Notes: a model not told the origin generated them from the sequence alone. A DNA stretch of 64,000 bases from Verrucomicrobiota bacterium (GCA_038744685.1 JBCDMB010000002.1:124001-188000); one strand, 5' to 3'; counted from the stretch's first letter, positions 1 through 10,137 are shown. Program-made: numbers and translations.

Positions 1-234
1 TGGCTGAAATTGCCCCTGACCCCCTCCCGAGGTCGCTGCGGTCGGCAAGCTCCCCGAAAAGCTACCGACCAAACCAGACATACCATTACCAATATTTGCA
101 GCGTTTGTTCCAACCGTCGGGGATCCAGACGCATACTCAAAATCTGCATAAAACAGCGTCTCGGCAGGTAACCTCGAGCAGACCACCAGGAGCAAAGCCG
201 TAGAAAGAAGGGCGGAAAAAACCGGCGGCTTCAT
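1..234 (-). CDS. PEP-CTERM-type secreted protein, N-terminal part (runs off left edge)
   Basis: The 78 codons seen start at the ATG at 232-234 and stay open to the window edge. They give a signal peptide (about residues 1-24, ending LPAET) followed by a segment resembling the mature start of the next gene: ADFEYAS and GMSGLVGSFSG here against ADFSYSS and GMTGLVGTFSG there. The two look like tandem paralogues on the same strand, 78 bases apart. The C-terminal sorting tail is outside the window, so the PEP-CTERM assignment rests on this similarity. Role unknown; probably surface-exposed. Confidence 0.7.
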   Translation of the reverse strand, partial: MKPPVFSALLSTALLLVVCSRLPAETLFYADFEYASGSPTVGTNAANIGNGMSGLVGSFSGSLPTAATSGGGQGQFQP

Positions 235-260
235 TACAAATCTGTGCAAGGGTAAAACAC

Positions 261-290
261 AAATCCCGCCACCTCGCAGAGACGGGATTT
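261..290 (-). terminator. Hairpin between two PEP-CTERM genes
   Basis: Perfect 8-bp arms (AAATCCCG at 261-268, CGGGATTT at 283-290) enclose a 14-base loop. Read on the minus strand the stem is followed by GTGTTTTA, a weak T-rich tail. It lies 22 bases past the stop of the PEP-CTERM gene at 313, so it may terminate or attenuate that transcript before the next gene. Confidence 0.45.
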
Positions 291-312
291 CAAGTTCTCG
301 AGTTCAAGTGAC

Positions 313-1200
313 TCAGCGACGCCTCCTGACTGCGACGAGTCCGAATGATAAAAACCCTCCGACGAGAGCTAATCCTGACGGTTCAGGAATGATCGAAACG
401 TTTAGATCGTCTAAATAAATCCCGGACCGGTTAGCGTTGTTTCCACCCGGAGCACCTGCAAGCTGGAACTCTATCCTAGACAGTGATGTTGCAGCTCCGT
501 TGTACGCAATTGTATCCGTGAGGTACCCAATGCTATCCGCAACCGGTCCTCCAGTGACGGAAGAAAATCCAATCGTATACCCATCAGTGTTCAACGTGAG
601 GGTGATAAAACCGCCGGCCAACACGCTGTTTGTGGCGTCTAGATCTTCAATAGCGTCAACACCGGATACTGTCGTCAGATCGAAAGTTGTGGTTGCTCCA
701 CCGCCTGTCACGACGCCAATGCGCTCAGTCTGACCTCCACCGTTTTTGTCGGTGCCAATCGCTAAATGAAAGGCTTCGTTGTCGAAGGCATCATAGCCAA
801 CGATGGAGTAGTCGTCGCCTGCATTATTATTTCCCCTACGAGAAGCGAGGAAAAAAGAAGCTTGGAGACCCCCACCGAAAGCGGCGGCAGAGGTAAGATT
901 TGCTGTCAATACTGTAGCTGCAATTTGGTCGTCCACACCTAGCGCATCGATTACTTGCGGTGGGGCATTCGTTTCATCACTAGCAAAACTCAAAACGGCG
1001 CTGTTTGTTGCGCCCGAGAAAGTTCCCACTAGACCAGTCATTCCTGCGTTCAGGTCGGAGAAGTCTGTGGTGCTCGAGAAATCTGGCGTCGACGAGTAGG
1101 AGAAGTCGGCGTTAAAAAACGTCTGCGAATGGGCGGTTATCGTTAGAGATACCAAGGCTAAGAAGCCGGCAGAACAGCGGATGCAACTGGAGGGTTTCAT
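313..1200 (-). CDS. PEP-CTERM sorting domain surface protein
   Basis: 295 residues from the ATG at 1198-1200. I chose this start over one 66 bases upstream because it begins a clean signal peptide (MKPSSCIRC..., cut near AHSQ) and leaves the perfect palindrome at 1229-1244 in the promoter. The body is Ser/Thr/Gly/Asn-rich, beta-strand-like and without a recognised catalytic domain. The end is a typical sorting tail: IIPEPS, a hydrophobic span, then RRRR at the terminus. In this family the tail is processed by an exosortase and the protein ends at the outer surface; no exosortase is present here. The LDDLNVSIIPEPS context is common in such proteins with a lectin-like jelly-roll, but that fold is not proven. 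Confidence 0.88.
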   Translation of the reverse strand: MKPSSCIRCSAGFLALVSLTITAHSQTFFNADFSYSSTPDFSSTTDFSDLNAGMTGLVGTFSGATNSAVLSFASDETNAPPQVIDALGVDDQIAATVLTANLTSAAAFGGGLQASFFLASRRGNNNAGDDYSIVGYDAFDNEAFHLAIGTDKNGGGQTERIGVVTGGGATTTFDLTTVSGVDAIEDLDATNSVLAGGFITLTLNTDGYTIGFSSVTGGPVADSIGYLTDTIAYNGAATSLSRIEFQLAGAPGGNNANRSGIYLDDLNVSIIPEPSGLALVGGFLSFGLVAVRRRR

Positions 1201-1228
1201 GGTGGTATGGGGTAGACTGTGGTTTTTA

Positions 1229-1244
1229 GCGAAAACGTTTTCGC
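1229..1244 (-). promoter_or_regulatory. Operator-like palindrome, site 1
   Basis: GCGAAAACGTTTTCGC is a perfect 16-bp palindrome 28 bases before the chosen start of the PEP-CTERM gene at 1200. It is the most symmetric member of a motif family found upstream of many genes here. The shape suits a LacI-type dimeric regulator; this is inference. Confidence 0.6.
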
Positions 1245-1457
1245 ATTCTTGCGGCAAAGTGTCCAACTCTCACCGAAATAGTCAACTATTTTTCAAAATT
1301 CCGCCTCTACAGAAACGCTAGCCCAAAGCAAGAAAAGCTCGATACCGGTTTCCTTGTGCACTGAACCCCAAGTAACCGCACAACAAGCTGTTCATTCTAT
1401 TTTGAGTAGCTAGGACGCGATAAGAAAAGTAAATCCGGTTGAGGTTTGATCCAAAAA

Positions 1458-1479
1458 TCCTGATCTTCCCGAATCAGGA
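1458..1479 (-). terminator. Intrinsic terminator of the three-sulfatase operon
   Basis: On the minus strand a 7-bp stem (TCCTGAT/ATCAGGA) with an 8-base loop is followed directly by TTTTT. It lies about 80 bases past the stop at 1561 of the last gene of the minus-strand sulfatase operon, the expected place for a rho-independent terminator. Confidence 0.6.
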
Positions 1480-1560
1480 CTTTGAAAACGCACCACAGCT
1501 GATACGCCTGACAAAATTTCCGGTCCGTCAGTCAATAGGTGTAGATCCGAGAACCCTAAG

Positions 1561-3171
1561 CTAGGAACTATTTTTTCTCCTGCGAATGTTTCCTTGGGTG
1601 TTCTCTTGGTTCGCCCCGTATTGAGCCCGAAGAGTCTCCAATTCGTCTTTTAAGCTGGCGACAATTCCTGAGTATTCCGGGTTGTTGTAAACATTGTTCA
1701 TTTCAGAAGGGTCCTTTTCCAGGTCGAAAAGCTCCCACTCTTCTCCTCCCGGCACATCCCGACCGTAAAAGCGGATCAATTTGTAACGACCTCCAAAAAC
1801 CCCTTCATGCCGGCGCACGCTGTGGATACCCGGATACTCGTAATAGTGGTAGTAGAGGGAATCGCGCCAATCAGATGGTTTCGTTCCTGCAAGAAGCGGA
1901 ACGATGCTCCTTCCATGAAGATCTTCCGGAACCGGCTCTCCAGCCAATTCCAAGAAGGTGCCCGCCATGTCAATATTCTGGACGAGATCCTCGTTGACGG
2001 AGCCCGGCTCGATCTTTCCGGGCCACCAGGCTATCAGAGGAGTGCGAAACGATTCTTCATACATGAATCGCTTGTCGAACCAGCCGTGCTCGCCCATATA
2101 AAAGCCCTGATCACTGCTGTAAAAGACGATTGTGTTGTCCGCCAAACCAGACTCTTCAAGGTATTCCATCAACGCTCCCATAGAGTCGTCGACCGATTTT
2201 GTCGTCCGTAAATAATCTTTGAGGTAGCGCTGATATTTCCAACGGATTAAGTCTTCTCCCTCCAGATTTGCCGCAAGGAAAGCCTCGTTTTTCGGCTGAT
2301 AGGCTGCGTTCCACGCTTTGCGCTGATCGGCGTTCATCCGCCTGATCACCCGTTTTTTCAACCTTTCTTCCTCGTCGCGTTCCTGGATTTTTAGGTCCAT
2401 TCCATAGGTCATCGTTTCCGCGATCGAGAGATCCTGCTCGCGCGCCGCCGTCGTTCTCGTCTCGTAGTCATCGAACAAATTGTCGGGCTCTGGAATCTCC
2501 ACGACGTCGTAGAGCGTCAGGTATTTTGGCGCGGGCGACCACTCCCGGTGAGGTGCCTTGTGCTGCATCATCAACATAAACGGTTTGTCTTTATCCCGCT
2601 GCGATTCGAGCCAATCCAAAGTCTTGTCCGTTATGATCTCGGTAACATAGCCTTCTTCCCGGTATTTTCCGTCACTGTTGATAAAGTCGGGGTTGTAGTA
2701 GTGACCCTGTCCCGGAAGGATGTCCCAGTGGTCGAATCCGGTCGGGTCGGAAGTGAGGTGCCATTTCCCAATAATTGCCGTCTCGTAACCAGCGTCCTGT
2801 AAGAGCTTCGGGAAGGTCTGCTGCGATCCATCAAAACGACTCTTGTTGTCGTAGAAGCCATTAGCATGGCTGTGTTTTCCGGTCAGAATCGTTGCCCGAG
2901 CCGGACCGCAGATGGAGTTGCTGACATAGGATTTATCGAAGCGCATTCCCTCGGATGCCAGACGATCCAGATTCGGGGACGGATTTAGATGGGCCATCCG
3001 ACCTCCGTAAGCACCAATCGTCTGAAAGGCGTGATCATCCGAAAACACCCAGATGATATTTGGACGCTCATTGCTCTGCGCGAGGCTGGTGAACGGCGCA
3101 ACTCCGGAAAGAGCTCCACTGAGTGCAGAAAAACGAAGCAAAGGGAGAAGGAAAGTCTTCATTGAAGTCAT
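1561..3171 (-). CDS. Secreted S1 sulfatase, DUF4976-type C-terminus
   Basis: 536 residues; a second possible start is MKTFLL at 3162. Signal peptide to about residue 31, then the calcium-binding Asp pair (SDD, 45-46) and the active-site core CGPAR with Cys88, which would be converted to formylglycine. GKWHL and, near 350, [13 protein letters not shown] supply the other metal/substrate residues. The C-terminal part ([17 protein letters not shown], then LFDLEKDP) is that of GlcNAc-6-sulfatase-like or 'mucin-desulfating' bacterial sulfatases. It is a close paralogue of the sulfatase at 8548. Last gene of a three-gene operon, 47 bases after the previous gene. Sulfatase class is secure; the sulfated sugar is not. 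Confidence 0.95.
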   Translation of the reverse strand: MTSMKTFLLPLLRFSALSGALSGVAPFTSLAQSNERPNIIWVFSDDHAFQTIGAYGGRMAHLNPSPNLDRLASEGMRFDKSYVSNSICGPARATILTGKHSHANGFYDNKSRFDGSQQTFPKLLQDAGYETAIIGKWHLTSDPTGFDHWDILPGQGHYYNPDFINSDGKYREEGYVTEIITDKTLDWLESQRDKDKPFMLMMQHKAPHREWSPAPKYLTLYDVVEIPEPDNLFDDYETRTTAAREQDLSIAETMTYGMDLKIQERDEEERLKKRVIRRMNADQRKAWNAAYQPKNEAFLAANLEGEDLIRWKYQRYLKDYLRTTKSVDDSMGALMEYLEESGLADNTIVFYSSDQGFYMGEHGWFDKRFMYEESFRTPLIAWWPGKIEPGSVNEDLVQNIDMAGTFLELAGEPVPEDLHGRSIVPLLAGTKPSDWRDSLYYHYYEYPGIHSVRRHEGVFGGRYKLIRFYGRDVPGGEEWELFDLEKDPSEMNNVYNNPEYSGIVASLKDELETLRAQYGANQENTQGNIRRRKNSS

Positions 3172-3218
3172 GATTCGGTTGTGGAGAAAAAACAGAAACT
3201 GCTCGACTGCTGGTCCTA

Positions 3219-4712
3219 CTAGTTACGCGAGGCGAGCGGCGGCATCTCTACCTCGGGGTCAAAGGGCTCCGCATCCGGGCTCGCATCGGGATTGGGCTTC
3301 GGAAGGTAGGCACCAACCCGTTCCAGATACCCACTTAGGTCGTCAAGGAGAGAACTTGCCGTTTCTGGCATCTGGCGAGCCAGATTCTTCGTTTCGCCCA
3401 AATCTACACTAAGCCGGTAGAGATGCGGTTCATCCGGTATTTCATAAAAGGTGTAGAGCTTGAAATCCCCCCGAATGATGGCTGAATGCGGAGTTGAGTT
3501 CCGGAGATGTGGGTAATGGAAGTAGAGGGATCTGTCGACGAAGCTTTCATCGCCTTCTTCCCTGAAAACGGGGAGAAGACTACGACCGTCAACGCGATCC
3601 TCCAAGGCCACCGAGTCGCCGCCGGCGATCTCGTAAAAAGTCGGCAGTAGGTCATAGTTGACGATGTTGATGCTCGACCTTGATCCGGGAGCGATACCAG
3701 GTCCCTCGATCATAAAAGGCACCCGAATCCCAGCTTCCCAAAGCCACCACTTGTCTCCACGAAGGACACTATCCTCTCCATTGTAGAGATCCTTGCCGTT
3801 GTCTGACGTGACGATGAAATAGGAATTGTCTCGAATCCCTAATTCCTCGAGCCGATCCAGAACCTCGCCGATTGCCGAATCCATGTCGCGGACAGCCGCA
3901 CCGTGAGTCGAGGCTTCCTTTCTAGCTCCATCTCTTTCGATTTCCACGATCGAATCGAGCGCAAGCATCCCTTCGAGAGTTTCGGGCAGCGACATCTGCC
4001 TGTTGTGTTCGGCGTAATGAGAAATCTGCACATAGAACGGCTTGCCGGCGCGGTGCTGCTCCTCGATAAATTCAATCGCTTTATCCGTCATACTGAAGAT
4101 TCGTTTTGGGTCGCTTTCGTCGATCTCGCTCTTCCTCGGTGACCCTTCGGTGTTCGAGGTTTCCCCATCACTCACATCATAGCCATGACGCTCCGGTCCT
4201 CCACCGTAGACGTGCCATTTTCCCACGTGTGCCGTTGCGTAGCCCTGTTTTTGAAGAGCCTCTCCAATCGTCACAAACTCATCCTGCAACGTTCCGATCG
4301 GACTGGGTTCGATCAGCAAGCCATCCTGGTCTCTCCTCTTGAGCTCGTAAAAAACCTCGTCGGGAGCGGAATCTCCAAAGTTACTGTTTCCGCTGAAAAG
4401 GTGACGTGCCGGCGAAAGACCGGTTTGGATGCTGGTTCGCGAAGGGGCGCACATGCCGGCTGCTGAATAGGCGTTTGAAAAAGTCATTCCCCGCTCGGCG
4501 ATGCGCTCAATGTTGGGAGTTACCCGGAAATCAGAGGTCGATTGAGGGTTTCCCTCCATCTGGGCGACCGATGTGCCCCACCACGGCATGTCATCCACTA
4601 AGACGAAAACGATGTTCGGCCTACTCTCTCCAAAACAAAAGGTACTCAGAAAACTGAAACAAAGAAGCGCCTTGAGAATGCGGGATAAAGGCAAAGGGTT
4701 TGTTTTATTCAT
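3219..4712 (-). CDS. Secreted S1 sulfatase
   Basis: 497 residues. Signal peptide to about residue 29 (ends CFGES), metal-binding VDD at 40-41 and catalytic core CAPSR with Cys88. Near residue 304 TSDNGKD is the second metal site, followed by [15 protein letters not shown]. Its C-terminal half ([16 protein letters not shown]) matches that of the larger sulfatase at 42889 (FHYPHYRNTMPHSAIV), so the two belong to one subfamily. It sits mid-operon, 19 bases downstream of the sulfatase at 4732-6483. Likely periplasmic or outer-surface; exact substrate unknown. Confidence 0.95.
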   Translation of the reverse strand: MNKTNPLPLSRILKALLCFSFLSTFCFGESRPNIVFVLVDDMPWWGTSVAQMEGNPQSTSDFRVTPNIERIAERGMTFSNAYSAAGMCAPSRTSIQTGLSPARHLFSGNSNFGDSAPDEVFYELKRRDQDGLLIEPSPIGTLQDEFVTIGEALQKQGYATAHVGKWHVYGGGPERHGYDVSDGETSNTEGSPRKSEIDESDPKRIFSMTDKAIEFIEEQHRAGKPFYVQISHYAEHNRQMSLPETLEGMLALDSIVEIERDGARKEASTHGAAVRDMDSAIGEVLDRLEELGIRDNSYFIVTSDNGKDLYNGEDSVLRGDKWWLWEAGIRVPFMIEGPGIAPGSRSSINIVNYDLLPTFYEIAGGDSVALEDRVDGRSLLPVFREEGDESFVDRSLYFHYPHLRNSTPHSAIIRGDFKLYTFYEIPDEPHLYRLSVDLGETKNLARQMPETASSLLDDLSGYLERVGAYLPKPNPDASPDAEPFDPEVEMPPLASRN

Positions 4713-4731
4713 TTCTTTCTCAGGGTTCGCT

Positions 4732-6483
4732 TTACTGAAGACGCTCCAGGACGAGAAGGCGGAAATCCATCACTTCTCCATTCGGAACCTTCTCGGCAAC
4801 GAGCCTCATCACTTGAGGGCCAGCGGACAGGTCGATCTCTCCAATCTCTTTTTCCTTAAAGCGCTTCACATACGATTCTTTTCGAGGAGAGCGATCATCC
4901 TCCGCCCCCAGCAAAGGCGGGTCATGGGGTTCATCGATGACAAAATCGAGTCGGTTCCCAGCTGACTCAAGGGTTACCTCTGAGCCGACGCCCGCTTCCG
5001 AGCAGGTGTAGTAGAGAGTGGCTTTGAACCGGCCATCTTCGGGCACCTCGGCTTTCCATGAGATGCTCTCACCTTCCCGCTTCCAATTCGTGAAGTAGGA
5101 GCAATTCGCCCATTTGCTGCTCCGCTCAATTCCACCACTGGCTTCTCCATCCCGTGCCGGGAGGTGGGTGTAACGAGCATCAGGGTGTCCAACGATGAAA
5201 GGACGGTCGTCCTCCTTGCGTGGGCTGAGTTCGGACAAAACATTTTTCCGGTAGTCTTCAATTGCCCTACCCAGTGTTTCTGCAACTTCCGGGTAGGTAT
5301 TGGTGACTTCCTTTGTCTGCCCCGGATCCGCCTCGATATCAAAGAGCTTACCCCGCTGGTCGAGACGGAACCGTTGGTTGCGGGCGCTCTGTCTCTTGCC
5401 CCAATGGCTCACGACGATGCGGTTTGTCATGGGTGTATCCTCGTCCTTCAACCAAGGAAGTTTGGAGATGCCATCGAGCGGTTTTTCGCTGGTAAAACTC
5501 AAGCCGGTCAGCTCAGTCAGCGTGGGGAGCAAATCGACCGCTGAAGACAAAGAATGAACCACGGTTCCGGGCGCGATTGCCGCCGGGTAGCGCACGTGCA
5601 AAGGGGATTTCACACCCCCCTCGTCAACAGCCCCTTTCTTTCCTTTGAGCCCGTCATTCCACCGCGGCCCGTTGGGTCCATTGTCGTTGAAGTAGATGAC
5701 AATCGTGTCTTCAGCGAGGCCCAACTCGTCAAGTTCGTCGAGAACCCGCCCGACGTTCCAATCAATGTTCTCGCACATCGCAAGGGCCGCCCTCGTATGG
5801 TCGTCGGGGCGTCTTTGCAATTTTAGATCCTTATCTTTGAACCGGTCCCAGTATTCATCCGGCACCTGCATCGGAGAATGCGGGGTATTGTAAGGCAAAT
5901 AGACAAAAAATGGTTCGTTCCTGTGCTCGCGGATGAACTCCATGGCGCGGTTGGTAAAATCATCGACACAAAACCCCTCACCTTGAACGACCTTGCCATT
6001 GTGCTCGAGCATGGGATCAAAATAGTTTCCCCAATGGCCGGAACAAAAACCGTAGAACTCGTCGAATCCCCGAGCATTCGGATGGTAAGGATACTGCATA
6101 CCATTGTGCCACTTTCCAAAAGCTGCAGTCGCGTATCCGGCCTCCTTGAAGACATCGGCGATCGTTACTTCGTCTACATCCATGCGCTCTCCTCCCTCAC
6201 TCGTCGAATAGACATTGCTCCGAGGATGGAAGCGCCCGGTTAAAAACTCAGCCCGTGTTGGAGAGCATACGGGACTTACGTAGAAATTCATGAACCGAGC
6301 GCCTTCCGTAGCCAAACGGTCGATATTCGGAGTCGCCATGTCCGTGTTCCCGGTGATCGAAAGGTCGCCCCAGCCCTGATCGTCAGACAGGAAAATGACT
6401 ACGTTGGGCGGTCGCGCGTCAACGGGTTTCAGGAGCGTAACGAGGGAGAAAAATACGACCGAAAAAAGGAGAGAGACTTTCAT
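4732..6483 (-). CDS. Secreted S1 sulfatase with C-terminal jelly-roll-like extension
   Basis: 583 residues and first gene of the minus-strand sulfatase operon. Signal peptide to about residue 23, metal site SDD (34-35), and a classical CSPTR core with Cys73 followed by AEFLTGR. The sulfatase domain ends around residue 425. The remaining ~150 residues (SKWANCSYF..., ISWKAEVPEDG..., LSAGPQVMRL) look like a beta-sandwich, probably carbohydrate binding; the sulfatase at 47146 carries a comparable tail. Expression is probably set by the 180-base divergent promoter shared with the gene at 6664, which holds operator-like site 2. Confidence 0.95.
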   Translation of the reverse strand: MKVSLLFSVVFFSLVTLLKPVDARPPNVVIFLSDDQGWGDLSITGNTDMATPNIDRLATEGARFMNFYVSPVCSPTRAEFLTGRFHPRSNVYSTSEGGERMDVDEVTIADVFKEAGYATAAFGKWHNGMQYPYHPNARGFDEFYGFCSGHWGNYFDPMLEHNGKVVQGEGFCVDDFTNRAMEFIREHRNEPFFVYLPYNTPHSPMQVPDEYWDRFKDKDLKLQRRPDDHTRAALAMCENIDWNVGRVLDELDELGLAEDTIVIYFNDNGPNGPRWNDGLKGKKGAVDEGGVKSPLHVRYPAAIAPGTVVHSLSSAVDLLPTLTELTGLSFTSEKPLDGISKLPWLKDEDTPMTNRIVVSHWGKRQSARNQRFRLDQRGKLFDIEADPGQTKEVTNTYPEVAETLGRAIEDYRKNVLSELSPRKEDDRPFIVGHPDARYTHLPARDGEASGGIERSSKWANCSYFTNWKREGESISWKAEVPEDGRFKATLYYTCSEAGVGSEVTLESAGNRLDFVIDEPHDPPLLGAEDDRSPRKESYVKRFKEKEIGEIDLSAGPQVMRLVAEKVPNGEVMDFRLLVLERLQ

Positions 6484-6571
6484 GGAGTGAGTAACAAAAT
6501 CGCGCCAATTGACTGGCAGCCATGCACCTCACGGCAAAAGATGCATGAGAACTGTTGCCGTAGGGTTTTGA

Positions 6572-6585
6572 CTAAACGATTAATC
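6572..6585. promoter_or_regulatory. Operator-like motif, site 2 (divergent promoter)
   Basis: CTAAACGATTAATC lies between the divergent sulfatase genes starting at 6483 (-) and 6664 (+). The same AAACGATTAATC string recurs at site 3 upstream of the Verru_Chthon-A-like gene, and its reverse complement core is at site 8. Confidence 0.5.
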
Positions 6586-6663
6586 TTGCAGGTAGACTGG
6601 AATAAATAGAGATTTCAAGCGTCTTTTTATTCCCTAGTTGCTGCAACTAAATTCCCCTAATTT

Positions 6664-8532
6664 ATGCGACGTATTCCTGCATTCATTTGCCTGGCGTTCC
6701 TGTCCGCTTTCTGGACCGGAAATGGGCTTGCCAATATCGACGGAGGCGAACCCGATGCGGATCGTCCAAACATTCTTTGGATCGTAAGTGAGGATAATGG
6801 CCAGTTTCTCGGCTGCTATGGAGACGAAAATGCCAAGACGCCGAATCTCGACAAGCTGGCCGAGGACGGGATCGTTTACACCAATTCCTTCGCTAATGCT
6901 CCCGTGTGTGCCGTCGCCCGCAGCAGCTGGATCTTCGGTATTCCTGCGGTGACCCTTGGGACACACCACATGCGCTCGCAATACCAGGTGCCAAGAAAAG
7001 AATTTACGACCTATCCGGAAGTCATTCGAGAGGAAGGCTACTACGCCACAAATCGGCACAAGACCGACTACAACACGGCGTCGATAAAGAAGAATCGGAT
7101 TTGGGACGTAAGCGGCCAAAAGGCACACTACAAAAATCGGCCGGATGGAGTGCCCTTTTTCGCAATCTTCAACCTCACACAGAGCCATGAGAGTGGCATT
7201 TTTTCCGGCAATCAAACAAACCCGCGTCTAGCTGCAGAAGATATCGAAGTGCCCCCCTATCAAAGTCCAACGCCGGAAACGGTGATGGACTGGAGGCGTT
7301 ACTACGACCGTCTCGAGTTGATGGACAAGGAGGTCGGGAAGATTATTGAAGAACTGGAGAGGTCTGGAGAGCGCGAAAACACGATCATCGCCTATTGCTC
7401 CGACCACGGCGGAGTGACTCTTCGGAGCAAGCGCTTCCTCCACGACACCGGAACCCGCGTTCCGCTGATCGTCAATTTTCCCGAAAAGTGGCAGCACCTC
7501 GCCCCCGAGCCACCCGGCACCGTTTCAGACCGTCTGGTCCAATTTATCGATATGCCCAAGACCTGGATCTCCCTCACGGGTGGCACGCCGCCTCCGCAGA
7601 TGAACGGGCGCATCTTTCTCGGAGAGGATATCGAACCGGCTCCGGAAGTCGTTTTTCTCTTCTCCTCCCGTTTTGACGAAGCACCGGACACATCGCGTGC
7701 GATTACCGATGGTCGCTGGAAGTACATCCGGAATTTCGAGTCGGATCGCGTGCGCTTCCAGATGCTCGGATATCCTCTGCGGCATGCGGGCCAAGTCAGT
7801 CAATACGAAGCCTTCGCCGCCGGTAAAACTACTCCAGCACAGTCTGCACACTACCAACCTCAACCGTCAGAGGAACTCTACGACACCGCCTCTGATCCAC
7901 ACGAGATCAACAACCTAGCGACTACGGAAACCGAACAACTGCAGCTCATGCGTGAACTTCTCGACAAGCAGATTATCGAAACTCGTGATCTCGGTTTCAT
8001 GCCCGAGCCTCTAATGGAGAAAATTGACCGGACAAGGGGACAAACGGTTTACGAATTCGGTCAATCGGATGAGAACTACCCGATTGAGGAATTACTTGCT
8101 CTTGCCAAGCTCGCGTCGGAAAAAAATCCGGTAAATCTCCCTGCTTTTACGCAAGCTCTCCAAGACGAGAACGAGTGCATTCGCTACTGGGGTGCCGTCG
8201 GTCTACGAGCTTTGGGCGAAGACGCCCGTCCAGCGCAAAGCGAGATCGTAGCGGCGTTAGACGATCCGAGTCCGAGTGTAAGGATCACAGCTGCAGTTTC
8301 ACTGGGCCAAATTGGAAAGCGTGACCAAGCTCTCGATTTCCTCGTCGGTGAGGCCGAAAATGCAGAAGGGCCGATCCACTCGATGTGGGCTTTGGATGGT
8401 TTAAAACTTCTCGACGGCGGTGGTGCCATCGTCAATCGGCCAAAGTCGTCTCTTGCGAAGGGAAAATATGCTGAGGACATCTACGATGCCCTCAGTGCCG
8501 GCGGCTCTGCTACTCGAAAACCTCAAAGTTAA
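6664..8532 (+). CDS. Secreted S1-like sulfatase with CxVxR core and C-terminal HEAT repeats
   Basis: 622 residues. Signal peptide to about residue 23. The domain opens with RPNILWIVSEDNG, where Glu43-Asp44 replace the usual Asp pair, as in N-sulfoglucosamine-sulfohydrolase-like groups. The active site reads CAVAR (Cys82, Val84), so the Pro/Ala normally needed at the third position is Val. The metal motif CSDHGG and the GTHHMRS segment are intact. Residues ~505-590 (RYWGAVGLRALGE..., VRITAAVSLGQIG) form two or three HEAT-type helical repeats, probably for protein contact. First gene of the plus-strand run, 15 bases before the next. Family membership is secure; catalytic maturation is uncertain. 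Confidence 0.9.
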   Translation: MRRIPAFICLAFLSAFWTGNGLANIDGGEPDADRPNILWIVSEDNGQFLGCYGDENAKTPNLDKLAEDGIVYTNSFANAPVCAVARSSWIFGIPAVTLGTHHMRSQYQVPRKEFTTYPEVIREEGYYATNRHKTDYNTASIKKNRIWDVSGQKAHYKNRPDGVPFFAIFNLTQSHESGIFSGNQTNPRLAAEDIEVPPYQSPTPETVMDWRRYYDRLELMDKEVGKIIEELERSGERENTIIAYCSDHGGVTLRSKRFLHDTGTRVPLIVNFPEKWQHLAPEPPGTVSDRLVQFIDMPKTWISLTGGTPPPQMNGRIFLGEDIEPAPEVVFLFSSRFDEAPDTSRAITDGRWKYIRNFESDRVRFQMLGYPLRHAGQVSQYEAFAAGKTTPAQSAHYQPQPSEELYDTASDPHEINNLATTETEQLQLMRELLDKQIIETRDLGFMPEPLMEKIDRTRGQTVYEFGQSDENYPIEELLALAKLASEKNPVNLPAFTQALQDENECIRYWGAVGLRALGEDARPAQSEIVAALDDPSPSVRITAAVSLGQIGKRDQALDFLVGEAENAEGPIHSMWALDGLKLLDGGGAIVNRPKSSLAKGKYAEDIYDALSAGGSATRKPQS

Positions 8533-8547
8533 AACGCGGATTCCGGG

Positions 8548-10137
8548 ATGTGGTTTCGAAGTGTTTTGAAAGGCTGCACAGCCGCGTTCTTGTTGGTCTC
8601 TCTGGTTGCGCGTGCCTCTGAGGAATCCCGACCGAACATCGTCTGGATCTTTTCCGACGATCACACGTATCAGGCAATTGGTGCTTATGGCGGTATCTTA
8701 GCCGAGGTTGATCCCACTCCGAATCTCGACCAGCTCGCTGCCGAGGGCATGCGATTCGACAAGAGTTACGTTGAAAACTCGATCTGTGCCCCTGCCCGGG
8801 CCACTCTCCTCACCGGCAAATTCAGCCACGTCCACGGGAAGTTCGACAACCACAATCGATTCGACCACAACCAGCAGCAGTTTCAGAAAATCCTTCAGCA
8901 AAACGGCTATCAAACGGCAATGATCGGGAAGATCCATCTCGCCGGGAAGATGCAGGGTTTCGACTATTGGGAGGTTCTGCCAGGACAAGGTTCTTACTAC
9001 CAACCCGAATTCATCACTGAGGAAGGAAGGGAAACCTACGAAGGCTATGTAGCGGATATTATCACCGAGAAGTCCATCGATTGGCTCGAAAACAAGCGGG
9101 ATCCAAATGAACCGTTTATGTTGATGGTTCATCACAAGGCCACTCACCGTACCTGGAAGCCTGCACCGCGGCACGTCGGCCTGTTTGATGACATCACCCT
9201 TCCGGAGCCGGAAACACTTTTCGATGACTACTCCAATCGAGGGGTAGCTGCCGCAGGGCAGGACATGACCATCGCCCGGACTATGCGCCCGCAGACAGAT
9301 CTGAAACTCCGGACAGCTGCTGATATCGCCGCCGGGGATAAAAAGTTCTCGGGGAGAAACAAGCTTCCCGGAGGTGAAGAAGGAGCCTATTTCCGGATGA
9401 CGCCCAAACAACGGGAGATTTGGAATGCAGCCTACGACCCGCGGAACCAAGCTTTTTTCGACGCAAATCTCGAAGAAGGAAGTGAGGATTGGGTTCGCTG
9501 GCGCTATCAACGATACGTCAAGGATTACCTCCGCACCGGCATGAGTATCGATGAAAGCGTGGGAGAGATTGTCGAATACTTGAAAGAGTCCGGACTCGAT
9601 CAGAACACGATTGTCCTGTATTCCTCGGATCAGGGATTTTATCTGGGCGAACACGGCTGGTTCGACAAACGCTTTATGTATGAAGAGTCCTTTCGGACCC
9701 CCTTGATTGTAAAGTGGCCGGGTTTAACTCAGCAAGGGAGCGTCAACTCTGATCTGGTTCAGAACATCGATTTTGCTCCAACCTTTTTGGATTTGGCTGG
9801 TGCGCCCATCCCCGATGACATGCAGGGCGAAAGCCTGGTCCCCTTGTTCAAGAATGAAACTCCCGAAAACTGGCGGGACTCGGTCTACTATCATTACTAC
9901 GAGTATCCGGGAATCCACGACGTTCGCCGTCATGAGGGAGTGTTCGATGGTCGCTGGAAACTCATTCGTTTTTACGGTCCTGATGTACCGAACGGAGAGG
10001 AATGGGAGCTTTTCGATACCGTAAACGATCCCAATGAACTGACCAGCGTCTACAGCAATCCCGAGAACGCTCCTCAAGTTTCTCGGCTCACTGATCAGCT
10101 TCATTTTCTCAAAGAAAAATATGACGTCCCCGATTAG
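8548..10137 (+). CDS. Secreted S1 sulfatase, paralogue of the one at 1561
   Basis: 529 residues with signal peptide to about residue 24, SDD at 37-38 and core CAPAR with Cys80. [28 protein letters not shown] and the tail [20 protein letters not shown] are nearly the same as in the sulfatase at 1561-3171. This copy has an extra loop around residues 250-280 (RTMRPQTDLKLRT...). It follows the HEAT-repeat sulfatase by 15 bases, so the two are probably co-transcribed. GlcNAc-6-sulfatase-like assignment is by family resemblance only. Confidence 0.95.
   Translation: MWFRSVLKGCTAAFLLVSLVARASEESRPNIVWIFSDDHTYQAIGAYGGILAEVDPTPNLDQLAAEGMRFDKSYVENSICAPARATLLTGKFSHVHGKFDNHNRFDHNQQQFQKILQQNGYQTAMIGKIHLAGKMQGFDYWEVLPGQGSYYQPEFITEEGRETYEGYVADIITEKSIDWLENKRDPNEPFMLMVHHKATHRTWKPAPRHVGLFDDITLPEPETLFDDYSNRGVAAAGQDMTIARTMRPQTDLKLRTAADIAAGDKKFSGRNKLPGGEEGAYFRMTPKQREIWNAAYDPRNQAFFDANLEEGSEDWVRWRYQRYVKDYLRTGMSIDESVGEIVEYLKESGLDQNTIVLYSSDQGFYLGEHGWFDKRFMYEESFRTPLIVKWPGLTQQGSVNSDLVQNIDFAPTFLDLAGAPIPDDMQGESLVPLFKNETPENWRDSVYYHYYEYPGIHDVRRHEGVFDGRWKLIRFYGPDVPNGEEWELFDTVNDPNELTSVYSNPENAPQVSRLTDQLHFLKEKYDVPD

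Noticed and set aside
8698-9654. 318-codon minus-strand open frame
   Set aside because: It lies fully inside the sulfatase at 8548-10137 on the other strand, has no signal or family motif, and reflects the base pattern of the real gene.
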